The notes beneath the pieces were generated by a model. That model searched no databases, was not told the DNA's origin, and worked only from the letters and a program-made list of their open reading frames with translations. Of a stretch of 64,000 nucleotides of DNA, positions 9,709-17,920 are shown one piece after another. Origin of the DNA: an uncultured Lachnospiraceae bacterium (lineage in GTDB: Bacteria > Bacillota > Clostridia > Lachnospirales > Lachnospiraceae). The stretch spans positions 62,001-126,000 of the forward strand of contig CANOMQ010000005.1 of NCBI GenBank assembly GCA_947567595.1, read 5' to 3'. A program made the position numbers and the translations under genes. Numbering within the stretch: the first letter of the stretch is position 1; every line of letters begins with the position of its first letter.

Positions 9709-10416
9709 ATGAATATAGCGGTATTGCTGGCAGGAGGTATTGACCCATCGTTTCGGATGGACATTCCGAAACAATTTGTGAATATATATAATCGTCCAAT
9801 TATTGTTTATACTATGGAAAAGTTCCAAAAACATCCCAAGATAGATGCCATTATGATTGCATGTATAAAGGGCTGGGAAAATATGGTGTGGGCATATGCG
9901 AAACAGTTTGGTATAGACAAATTAAAGTGGGTGATCATAGGGGGAACGACCGGACAGGAAACCTCACGGCTTGCTGTGGAAGAATTGATGCATAGCTGTA
10001 ATGGGGATGATATTGTGATTATTCATGATACAATTCGCCCGCTCGTTTCGGATGAAATTATTTCGGATAGTATCTATTCCTGCGAAAAAAAGGGAATGGG
10101 GATAGCTGCAACGGTTTCAATGGATAATGTTATGTTAACCGATGATGGTATTAGCGGAAGCCGTTCTATTTCAAGATATGCATTTCGGAAAATACAGACG
10201 CCACAGACATATCGCTTAGGAAAATTAAAGATGTATCATGAGGAGGCAGAAAGAAAAGGAATTTTGGGCGAGAATGATACAAACAACATGGTTTCTAAAC
10301 TGGGCGAGAAGGTTTATTTATCAAAGGGCTCTGACCTGAACATAAAGATTAATACGGTGGAAGATATGGAAATTTTTAAGTCTTTGTACAATTTGCAGAA
10401 TGGAGAAATTCTGTAG
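9709..10416 (+). CDS. IspD/TarI-like cytidylyltransferase paralogue with altered nucleotide-binding loop
   Basis: 235 aa, IspD-family nucleotidyltransferase, which couples CTP to a polyol or sugar phosphate. It keeps the PKQF lysine motif, GGTTGQETSRLAVE, VIIHDTIRPLVS and IQTPQTYRL. However, the N-terminal loop reads LAGGIDPSFRMDIPKQF where the next gene has LAGGSGTRTEQSIPKQF, so the usual G-x-G-T-R signature is lost. Either the enzyme binds CTP differently or it is a partner or regulatory subunit of its downstream paralogue. The stop of the SDR gene is 12 bases upstream. In walls with teichoic-type polymers such enzymes make CDP-ribitol; here the product is unknown. Confidence 0.78.
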   Translation: MNIAVLLAGGIDPSFRMDIPKQFVNIYNRPIIVYTMEKFQKHPKIDAIMIACIKGWENMVWAYAKQFGIDKLKWVIIGGTTGQETSRLAVEELMHSCNGDDIVIIHDTIRPLVSDEIISDSIYSCEKKGMGIAATVSMDNVMLTDDGISGSRSISRYAFRKIQTPQTYRLGKLKMYHEEAERKGILGENDTNNMVSKLGEKVYLSKGSDLNIKINTVEDMEIFKSLYNLQNGEIL

Positions 10417-10451
10417 GTAAAAATATAAAGGATAGGAAATGGAGAATACAT

Positions 10452-11192
10452 ATGAATGTGGCATTAATTTTAGCAGGCGGAAGCGGTACAAGGACGGAAC
10501 AATCGATACCAAAACAGTTTTTGCCGATTAATGATAATCCAATTATTATTTATACCTTGAAGGCCTTTCAAAAGCATCCAGAGGTAGACGCAATTATTGT
10601 ATCATGTATCAGTGGCTGGCATGATGTCTTAAAAGGCTACGCAGCGGCAGCCGGAATTACAAAGCTTCGCTGGGTAGTGGATGGTGGCGATAATGGACAG
10701 TCGTCAGCCCGCAATGCGCTTCTGACATTAGAAGATATTTGTGATAGTGAGGATATTGTGATTATTCATGATGCTGTAAGACCAATGATTTCACAGGAAA
10801 TCATAACAGACTGTATTGCAAAAGCAAGAGAATTTGGTTCGGGTTTATCCGCAATCAGATGTCAGGAAACTATTATGTGGACGAATGATGGAGAGACCGG
10901 ACGCACTGGGATTGACAGGAATGATATTATGCGTGTGCAGACACCACAGGCATACAAATATGGGAAGGTACTGTGGGCACATAAAGAGGCTCTTAAGAGG
11001 GGAATTACAAATTCGGTATATACGAATACACTTATGATGGAATTAGGGGAGGAACTTCATTTTTCAATTGGTTCCAATAAGAACATTAAAATTACGACAT
11101 TGGAAGACATAGATATGTTTAAGGCATTGTATGTAACACGTAGGGATAAATGGTTGAGACAAAAGAAGCGAGGCGCTGCCAAAAAGATATAA
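10452..11192 (+). CDS. IspD/TarI-like cytidylyltransferase
   Basis: 246 aa, with all family motifs in place: LILAGGSGTRTEQSIPKQF for CTP binding, GGDNGQSSARNAL, VIIHDAVRPMIS and RVQTPQAYKYG, followed by a lysine- and arginine-rich tail. The family either makes CDP-methylerythritol for isoprenoids (IspD) or CDP-ribitol and similar alditol donors (TarI and capsule enzymes). Its position at the end of a glycan operon favours the second role. It is the last gene before a terminator. It is roughly 40 percent alike to the preceding gene by eye, so the two are tandem duplicates that have diverged. Confidence 0.83.
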   Translation: MNVALILAGGSGTRTEQSIPKQFLPINDNPIIIYTLKAFQKHPEVDAIIVSCISGWHDVLKGYAAAAGITKLRWVVDGGDNGQSSARNALLTLEDICDSEDIVIIHDAVRPMISQEIITDCIAKAREFGSGLSAIRCQETIMWTNDGETGRTGIDRNDIMRVQTPQAYKYGKVLWAHKEALKRGITNSVYTNTLMMELGEELHFSIGSNKNIKITTLEDIDMFKALYVTRRDKWLRQKKRGAAKKI

Positions 11193-11193
11193 A

Positions 11194-11233
11194 AAAACAG
11201 GAAGTGGAGAACCGTTCTTCACTCCTGTTTTTT
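11194..11233 (+). terminator. Terminator between convergent operons
   Basis: AAAACAGGA pairs with TCCTGTTTT across an imperfect inner stem, with A-runs on the left and a T-run on the right, so it can work in both directions. It lies between the end of the glycan operon and the end of the minus-strand GGDEF-EAL gene. Confidence 0.7.
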
Positions 11234-11258
11234 AAACGGAAATAATTACTTGCTATTC

Positions 11259-14168
11259 CTACGAATAAAGCCCAACCGAAGGCTTCGCCAGATAAAACCC
11301 TTGCCCAAAATCCGCCCCCAGCGCTTTCGCCGTCTCATACTCCTCCGCCGTCTCAATCCCTTCCGCAATCACCATAATATAATTCTCATGACAATACCCA
11401 ATCATACCTCCCACAAGCGACTGCGTAGACGGATTTTTGTGAATATCCCGAATAAGCGCCATATCCAGCTTGACAAAATGAAAATCAAACGAAACAAGCA
11501 TATCACTATTGCTATACCCCGAACCATAATCATCAAGCGCAATCGGAATATTCCACTTCGCGCAAAACGCCCGCTTGATACTGTCAATCTCAAGCTCGCT
11601 CTTCGTGTTCTCCGTAATCTCCATCACAACCCGCCCAAGCTTATCCTCATACATCTTCTCAATCAGCGCCCACTCGTCAGCGGACAAAAGCTGATTGGGA
11701 ATGGAGTTGATAAAAACGCGCGCATTGTCGTCCGGGCGCACTTGGTTAAAGAAGTCCTTCAGCGCATGAAACCACGTAATCCGCTCAATCTTGTCAAGCT
11801 TCCCCTGCGCCTGTGCCACGCGCAAAAGCTCCTCCGGCTTGCGCAGCAAATCGGAAATCGGACGCATCAGTGCCTCGTACGCAAAAACCGAACCGTTTTT
11901 CAGCGAGAAAATAGGCTGGAACACATACTTAATCGACTCATATTTAATCAGCCTGTTCAACTCGCCCACACCCTGAACCAAAATATAATCCTTGAGATAG
12001 CGCTCCTTATTGTAAGACTTGATACTGCCCTTGGACGATTTTTTCACCTCGTACATCGCAAAGTCGGCATACTTTAAAAGGTCGGGATAACTGGTACCGT
12101 CCTCGGCGTAAAAAGACATTCCGGCAGAGGCGCTCATGTTCAGCTCAAGACCGTCAGGAAGCGTCAGGCTCTCCTTCATCAGCTCGCCGTGAATGGCTTT
12201 GAGAGTGGCAATCATCGCCTCCTTTGGCTCATCATATAAAAACATCGTAAACTCGTCGCCCGCAAGACGCGCCGAAACGCTCTTCTCGGGCATTCTGCGC
12301 TTGAGGAGGTTTGCAAGTGTGCAGATATAGCGGTCGCCGACCTCGTGCCCATACGTGTCGTTCGTGTATTTCAGGCTGTCAAGGTCCCAAATCGAGAGCA
12401 GACCGTTCGTGCAGTGCCCCTCGTCAATCAGATACTTCATTTCGCGCGCAAACGCACCACGGTTGTACAAGCCTGTGAGCGCGTCATAGTCGCGGTCATG
12501 AAGGATTTTCTGCTTCTCTAAAATGCTTGCCGTAATGTCTGAAATAATCACAAGCGTATTATTTCCCGTAGAGTGTTGCTTAATGTCAAGCCATTTATCC
12601 TCATAGTCGGGACGATGGTAGCGGTACAAATCCGCGCTCTCACGGTTCGGCTCCAAAAATTCCTCCAGCTTTTTGAGCTTCCCTTTCAGAATGGGCTTTA
12701 AGATATGGTTTAACTCCCAGCCCTCGTCAGAAATTTCAAGGATTTCAAACAACTGGTGCGTGCAGTAACTCATCTCGCCCGCCTCGTCAAACTCGCAGAC
12801 CGCAAGCGAAATGTCCGCAACGTCAATAATCTCGGACATTTTATTTCCGACACGGTAAATATAATCGTTCTGCTTTTCAATCGCCTCCGAAAGCGCGTCA
12901 AACTCGGAAATCCTCGTGCGCGGCAGGTGTGCATTTCCCGGTGAAAGCTTCGGGATACTGCGGCCAAGCATACGAATAGGACGCATGAAAAAATGCGTGA
13001 TAAAAAACGTGCCGATACCCGCAAGCAAAAGGGAGACAATCACCGCCCCGCCAAGCACAAGCTTTAAATGGTCTGACGGCGCGTAAAGCGTGTCCGTGCC
13101 AACCACGCCGCACAGCACCCACTGCTGCTTATAATAAGGCGACTGCTCCGTATAGAGCCGCAGCGGCTTCATGCACACACTGGAAGGATTGGGAAGGGCT
13201 TTGTTATTCACGTCATAAATCCCGTATTTTGCGTCATGCACGGACAAAGAAACATGCTCCCCGCTTTTGAGCGCAGAATAGTAATCATCATTTCCCACAT
13301 AAATACTGGTAATTCTTGACATATTTTCCGTGACGCCAAGCAGATACGTCCCGTACGGGTCAATCAGCAGGTTTTGATCAGGCAGCAGGGATTTTAGGTA
13401 GTTAAAACTAACTCCAAATCCAATCACACCATAAGGCTTACGGTTCTCATCAAGCAACGGAACTGCATAGAAAAGACAATTCTTATCCATTCCATGGATT
13501 TCCTCCTCATGAATCGCACCGGAAACCGAAAAATAGCCAAGGTCATAAGACGAACACTCGGGATTTTCCGCCACGCTGTCAATGACTGTCTGATAAAACG
13601 GACAGGAAACCTGCGTGTCAAGCGTCTGACTCCAAAGGGAATCGAGCGTAAGCTCATAATCATACAAAAGCTGCGTCGGGCCGACTGCCACATAAATATC
13701 AGAGTTATTCTTCGGCGTATTGTACGGGTTTTGATCCGTGAGATAAACGGCGTCATGCGAGGATGAGCTGCCATTTTCAAGGATCACAAAGCATGCACTT
13801 GTGGAAGAAGCGCGCATTGCAGTCAGAATATCCGGCGTAATATCCACCAAAAGCTGGTTGCGGTTTTCACTGCTTCCAAGATACGCCGGGACACTCAGTT
13901 CCATGGAAGAAGCATTCTCCTTCGCCCGGTCAGTAACCGCGGTATAAAAATCCGACAAGTCCACAAAGCTTCCAAAATAGGACTCCAGCGAAAAAGCGCT
14001 CGTGGTGACAATGCGGTCAAGTGTCTTAAAGGTATTTTCATTCATGTCCTCCGGCATACCGCTCGTGACAAGAAACCCCGCGAATACAGAGGTCTGAATG
14101 ATGATGATTAGAACGAGCGACAGCATGACATAATACTTCAAGCTTCTGCTTATGATAAAATTTCTCAA
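11259..14168 (-). CDS. Membrane-bound GGDEF-EAL cyclic-di-GMP enzyme with extracytoplasmic sensor
   Basis: 969 aa. A membrane segment at about 12-33, a large external sensor region to about 365, and a second membrane segment at about 369-395 are followed by HAMP- and PAS-like regions. The GGDEF domain (about 555-700) has DALTGLYNR and the signature LAGDEF in place of GGDEF; some AGDEF proteins are active, so cyclase activity is possible. The EAL domain (about 735-969) keeps YEALMRP, MEITENT, ALDDYGSGYS, VKLDMALI, AEGIETAEE and QGFYLAKP, so phosphodiesterase activity is likely. Together they would set cyclic-di-GMP levels that switch motility and attachment. The solute-binding lipoprotein gene ends 13 bases upstream, in the same operon. 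Confidence 0.9.
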   Translation of the reverse strand: MRNFIISRSLKYYVMLSLVLIIIIQTSVFAGFLVTSGMPEDMNENTFKTLDRIVTTSAFSLESYFGSFVDLSDFYTAVTDRAKENASSMELSVPAYLGSSENRNQLLVDITPDILTAMRASSTSACFVILENGSSSSHDAVYLTDQNPYNTPKNNSDIYVAVGPTQLLYDYELTLDSLWSQTLDTQVSCPFYQTVIDSVAENPECSSYDLGYFSVSGAIHEEEIHGMDKNCLFYAVPLLDENRKPYGVIGFGVSFNYLKSLLPDQNLLIDPYGTYLLGVTENMSRITSIYVGNDDYYSALKSGEHVSLSVHDAKYGIYDVNNKALPNPSSVCMKPLRLYTEQSPYYKQQWVLCGVVGTDTLYAPSDHLKLVLGGAVIVSLLLAGIGTFFITHFFMRPIRMLGRSIPKLSPGNAHLPRTRISEFDALSEAIEKQNDYIYRVGNKMSEIIDVADISLAVCEFDEAGEMSYCTHQLFEILEISDEGWELNHILKPILKGKLKKLEEFLEPNRESADLYRYHRPDYEDKWLDIKQHSTGNNTLVIISDITASILEKQKILHDRDYDALTGLYNRGAFAREMKYLIDEGHCTNGLLSIWDLDSLKYTNDTYGHEVGDRYICTLANLLKRRMPEKSVSARLAGDEFTMFLYDEPKEAMIATLKAIHGELMKESLTLPDGLELNMSASAGMSFYAEDGTSYPDLLKYADFAMYEVKKSSKGSIKSYNKERYLKDYILVQGVGELNRLIKYESIKYVFQPIFSLKNGSVFAYEALMRPISDLLRKPEELLRVAQAQGKLDKIERITWFHALKDFFNQVRPDDNARVFINSIPNQLLSADEWALIEKMYEDKLGRVVMEITENTKSELEIDSIKRAFCAKWNIPIALDDYGSGYSNSDMLVSFDFHFVKLDMALIRDIHKNPSTQSLVGGMIGYCHENYIMVIAEGIETAEEYETAKALGADFGQGFYLAKPSVGLYS

Positions 14169-14181
14169 GGAAAAACGCCTC

Positions 14182-15579
14182 CTAGTTGCAGTATTGTTTT
14201 AATTCGGAAAGGGTGTCCGCATACCATTTCTGAAAATGTTCATCGGAAAGAAATTCGTCGGACAGCGCGCCGTCCGCGATGGCAGCACGGTTCGCGATGG
14301 CAAGCGCGGGCATTGTCCGCTCCAAAACCTCCTTCGCCTGTGAACCGCCTGTAAACCCTGTGGGGATATACATAATATATTTTTCTGTCTGCGAGAGCGA
14401 CATCATAATCGACTCGCGGATGACAGCGTTTGCCGAATGCTCCTTCAAATAAGCAGCCATCACATCTGCCTTTGCCGCCTCAAGCGAGACCGGCATATAT
14501 CCGCTGTTCATGGAAAAGCGAAGGTTCTGTTCTTTTTCGGTAAACCACTTTAGAAACAAAACGCTTGCATATTCCTGCGCCTCGCCGGACTTTGTGACAG
14601 CCATTCCCGCGCCCTGCAGCACGGCATACGGTGCCGTATCCTCAAAATTGGGAAGCGGCAGCACGACACGCTCAATCGGGTAGGAGGTGCCGTCAGGCAG
14701 CACGACCTCGTTCGGAAAATAGGAGGCACGGGAGGACGAGCACACCAAAGCGACAATCTCCCCGATACGCACATCGTCACAGCGGGACTTTCCGACCTGA
14801 CTGTAATATCCATTCACATAAGGAACATAAAAGTTATCCCAGACCCTCCGCATGACCGCCTTGTCAAAGTCAAGCGTGACAGACTCCCCGGAGCCCTTAA
14901 AAAGCTCATGCCCAAGCTGGGAGCCGGCAAGAATGGGATAGTTCGCAAAGGAATCGCGCCCGAAAAAAGCCTTCCCCCCAGACCATTCATAGTAGTCCTT
15001 CGCAGTCTGCGCAAGCCCCTCCCACGTCAGAAGCGCGTCAAGCTGCGCACCCGTGTCCTTCGCAAATTTGTCCCAGTCCGTCTTGTTCAACATCAAAACC
15101 TCGGTTGACTTTGCCACAGGAAAAATTTTCCATGCATTGTCCGCCCCGATACAGCCCGAATCCAAAAACTGGCGCACATAAGTAAGCTTTTCGTCCTCGG
15201 TGATATAATCATTAAAATCAACAAGCGCAACCTTTTGCTCCAGTGACAATGCAGTGTCGGGATAGCACTGGAACATATTGGGCATGGCGGGCGAACCGAT
15301 TTTTTCCGTCGCACAGTCCCAAAGCGCCTCATCAAGCTCACCCGTGGAGCTCATGCCCTGCGCCGTGACAACGACCCCGTTTTCCCGCCCGATTGTGTTG
15401 TTAAATTCCGTAACCAAGTCATCAAACTGTGACGCGGCATGACCACCGTAATAGTGCCATACGCTGATTGTGATGGGATTTTCCTTGGAAAGCCCGTGGT
15501 TATCGTCGCTGCACCCGCAAAGCGTGACCATCGTCAACAGAAAGAAGCATAGAATGGAAAACTGTTTTTTCATCTGCAT
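14182..15579 (-). CDS. Extracellular solute-binding lipoprotein (ABC family 1 type)
   Basis: About 465 aa. It starts at ATG 15579 or, less likely, 15573, with AAGGAAG just upstream; a longer in-frame reading exists but lacks a ribosome binding site. The N-terminus is a lipoprotein signal: KKQF, a hydrophobic run, then TLCGC with the lipid-anchored cysteine. The mature part opens with ITISVWHYYGGHAA, the start expected for sugar-type solute-binding proteins, and contains WEGLAQTAKDYYEW and LKWFTEKEQNLRFS. No permease genes are adjacent. Instead the next gene is a membrane GGDEF-EAL protein, so this protein may act as a ligand sensor that feeds it. Confidence 0.85.
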   Translation of the reverse strand: MQMKKQFSILCFFLLTMVTLCGCSDDNHGLSKENPITISVWHYYGGHAASQFDDLVTEFNNTIGRENGVVVTAQGMSSTGELDEALWDCATEKIGSPAMPNMFQCYPDTALSLEQKVALVDFNDYITEDEKLTYVRQFLDSGCIGADNAWKIFPVAKSTEVLMLNKTDWDKFAKDTGAQLDALLTWEGLAQTAKDYYEWSGGKAFFGRDSFANYPILAGSQLGHELFKGSGESVTLDFDKAVMRRVWDNFYVPYVNGYYSQVGKSRCDDVRIGEIVALVCSSSRASYFPNEVVLPDGTSYPIERVVLPLPNFEDTAPYAVLQGAGMAVTKSGEAQEYASVLFLKWFTEKEQNLRFSMNSGYMPVSLEAAKADVMAAYLKEHSANAVIRESIMMSLSQTEKYIMYIPTGFTGGSQAKEVLERTMPALAIANRAAIADGALSDEFLSDEHFQKWYADTLSELKQYCN

Positions 15580-15681
15580 ATTACTTCCTTTTAATATGGT
15601 GTCAATAGCAATTAAAGTTAGTATACCACATAATTCCAAGCGGAAAAACAAAAATATGAAAAATATTCCAGTATAAACCTA

Positions 15682-15711
15682 TTGCAACAGTTATTGGAAA
15701 TTTGATATAAT
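15682..15711 (+). promoter_or_regulatory. Sigma-A-type promoter
   Basis: TTGCAA at 15682, an 18-base spacer and TATAAT at 15706, placed about 30 bases before the start of the secreted protein gene at 15742. The divergent lipoprotein gene must have its own promoter in the same gap, but I could not place it well. Confidence 0.6.
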
Positions 15712-15741
15712 GCAAGGAAATGAAAATCAGGAGAAACGATT

Positions 15742-17220
15742 ATGAATCATACAAAAACAAAAAGACACCTTCGCAAAGCGGCAATATTAATAGGAGCGGT
15801 ACTGATCGGACTGCTTGTCGTAATGCGTACAAAAATAGATACAACCGTATATGCAAGTGAACTAAAAACATATGACACGTCATTTGCGGTATCCGCGTCA
15901 AGCCGTCTGCTCAATCAGACGACAATCGAATATGCGGCAGTCCTTCCCGAACTGGCATTCGGTGATGACGGAATGCTTTATCTCTTTGAATTGCAGCCAA
16001 GTGAATATGAGGTACCCTTCGGGGCAGAACCCGTTGCGTCCACACCCGTTTCCCTCACACCGTCCTTTACCCTGCCCTTCGCAGAGGAACGGCTTTACAC
16101 AAAGCTTGGACTTGCCATAAAATCATGCGGTCAGAATGTGCTGATTGCATATCCGCAGTATATTGTAAATCCAGAGCTTCTAGCCACACACACAAAGCCA
16201 AGAACCGTAAGACCGTTAAAATCGGAACAGGGAAAGGAATTTTGCAATCTAAACCTTTCAGGAAACATCAAGGGCGTCATAGCGGGGAACTATACCACGG
16301 TTCAGGTAATGAATACAGGATCCAGTCAGCTCGTGACCAACCCCTATGCAAGGGCAGAAATGGTTTCTGCGGATTCGCACCCCGTAGCGCCAAGATACTA
16401 TATGCTCAATGCCTCCGAGCCGCAGGGAATTGCCGCAATCACATCAGAGCTTAAGCTTTGTGCACAGAGTGCGACACTGGAAAATTTTATTATCGGAAAT
16501 GAAGTGAACATGCGTACGTGGAATTATATGATGTGGACAGACTGGGAGCATTATGTCAGGGAATACGCGCAGGCATTCCGCGTATCCTACAACGCGGTTA
16601 AAAGTCAGAACGCAAACGCGCGCGTGTTTATCTGTATCGACCAAAACTGGGACAGAAACCGCCGCGCAGGACATCGGGAATACTACGAATATATGGACGG
16701 AAAGGATTTTCTTGCAAAATTCAACGAAGTCATCGCAAAAGAGGGAAACATCGACTGGGGCGTGGCACAGCACCCGTATCCCGTGCCGCTGACATACGCG
16801 AAATTCTGGGACATGTCAGAATGCCGCAACGGCTCCTACATGGCAGGACAGATTGCGTCGGGAAAAATGGTAAGCTTTCAGAACCTCTCGCTTCTGACGG
16901 ATTATCTGCAAAGACCGGAGTTGCTTAGTCCCACAGGAAACGTAAGACATGTGATTTTAAGCGAGGTCGGGATTGTCAATTCGCAGGGAGCGGATATTCA
17001 GGGGGCGGCAATGTACGCTTCCTATGAGGCGGCAAAAAGGAACCCTTATGTAGACGAAATCATTTATCTGCTTGCCTACAGCGAGCCGGGAATCGACACG
17101 AGGCTGAGCGGGCAGTCGCAGGCGGCATATGATAGTATCGGGACGCCAAGCGAGCCCATATATGAAACATGGGCAAAGTCGGTAATCGGCATTAATGACT
17201 GGGCAGAAATCATCCGATAA
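15742..17220 (+). CDS. Secreted TIM-barrel-like protein (DUF5722-like)
   Basis: 492 aa. An N-terminal basic stretch and one hydrophobic segment (about 11-27) form a signal peptide or anchor. The C-terminal half looks like a glycoside-hydrolase-type barrel: FIIGNEVNMRTWNYMMWTD, with an Asn-Glu pair at a strand end, FICIDQNWDR, WGVAQHPYPVP and VILSEVGI, with a glutamate where a second catalytic acid would sit. I recall this arrangement from proteins labelled DUF5722, but the assignment is from memory. A role in handling extracellular carbohydrate is inferred. It has its own promoter and is followed at once by a TetR gene. Confidence 0.6.
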   Translation: MNHTKTKRHLRKAAILIGAVLIGLLVVMRTKIDTTVYASELKTYDTSFAVSASSRLLNQTTIEYAAVLPELAFGDDGMLYLFELQPSEYEVPFGAEPVASTPVSLTPSFTLPFAEERLYTKLGLAIKSCGQNVLIAYPQYIVNPELLATHTKPRTVRPLKSEQGKEFCNLNLSGNIKGVIAGNYTTVQVMNTGSSQLVTNPYARAEMVSADSHPVAPRYYMLNASEPQGIAAITSELKLCAQSATLENFIIGNEVNMRTWNYMMWTDWEHYVREYAQAFRVSYNAVKSQNANARVFICIDQNWDRNRRAGHREYYEYMDGKDFLAKFNEVIAKEGNIDWGVAQHPYPVPLTYAKFWDMSECRNGSYMAGQIASGKMVSFQNLSLLTDYLQRPELLSPTGNVRHVILSEVGIVNSQGADIQGAAMYASYEAAKRNPYVDEIIYLLAYSEPGIDTRLSGQSQAAYDSIGTPSEPIYETWAKSVIGINDWAEIIR

Positions 17221-17248
17221 AAAATACAGAAGAATGAAGGATTGCAGC

Positions 17249-17893
17249 ATGGGAAAAGTAGATAAAAAGAAACAGCAAAAAAGAACCTCGCTCCTTGACA
17301 CGGCATTTAACCTCTTTACAAGCCGCGGGATTCACAACACCTCCATATCGGACATTGTGGAGAACGCGGGCGTGGCGAAGGGAACGTTTTATCTTTATTT
17401 CAAGGATAAATATGACATCAGGAATAAGCTGATTGCCCACAAAGCAGCGGAGGTGTTCCGGATAGCGGACGAGGCATTGCAGAAGGAGGACTTTTCATCG
17501 TTTGGGGAAAATGCGGTTTATGAGGAAAAGGTGATTTTTCTCGCGGACAATATCATTAACCGGTTTGCGGCGGACAAGACACTGCTGCGGTTTATCTCCA
17601 AAAAGCTTGACTGGGGAATGTTCAAAAACGTATTTACGGGCACAGGCAATGACGGCGTGGACTGCTACGATATTTATGACGCAGTGTTTCAGGGAGAGCA
17701 CGACCGCTATGAAAATCCCGAAATTATGGTCTACCTCATTATTGAGCTTGTAAGCTCCACCTGCTACAACGCGATTTTGGCAGGGGAGCCAGCCCCGATA
17801 GAGGAGCTTAAGCCCTATATTTTTCGAACCGTGCGGCAGATTATGCAGTCCCATCTGATTAGAAAGAATGTTATAAATAAAGAAAAAAAATAA
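17249..17893 (+). CDS. TetR/AcrR family transcriptional regulator
   Basis: 214 aa. I prefer ATG 17249 (MGKVDKKKQQK) because GAAGG lies 8 bases upstream and the longer frame from 17195 would overlap the previous gene. Residues 12-60 are a classic TetR helix-turn-helix: LFTSRGIHNTSISDI, VENAGVAKGTFYLYF, KDKYDIRNKL. The C-terminal half is helical and should bind a ligand. It may regulate itself, the upstream secreted protein or the downstream methyltransferase gene; no operator could be recognised. Confidence 0.88.
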   Translation: MGKVDKKKQQKRTSLLDTAFNLFTSRGIHNTSISDIVENAGVAKGTFYLYFKDKYDIRNKLIAHKAAEVFRIADEALQKEDFSSFGENAVYEEKVIFLADNIINRFAADKTLLRFISKKLDWGMFKNVFTGTGNDGVDCYDIYDAVFQGEHDRYENPEIMVYLIIELVSSTCYNAILAGEPAPIEELKPYIFRTVRQIMQSHLIRKNVINKEKK

Positions 17894-17920
17894 CAGGATA
17901 AGGATGGTTTTAATATAACG

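Noticed and set aside
11250-12077. 275-codon open frame on the plus strand
   Set aside because: It lies antisense within the well-supported EAL domain and has an unusual Arg/Asn/Ile-rich composition; no ribosome binding site or domain.
17195-17248. Longer TetR start overlapping the previous gene
   Set aside because: No ribosome binding site, and the usual TetR start with Lys-rich residues begins at 17249.
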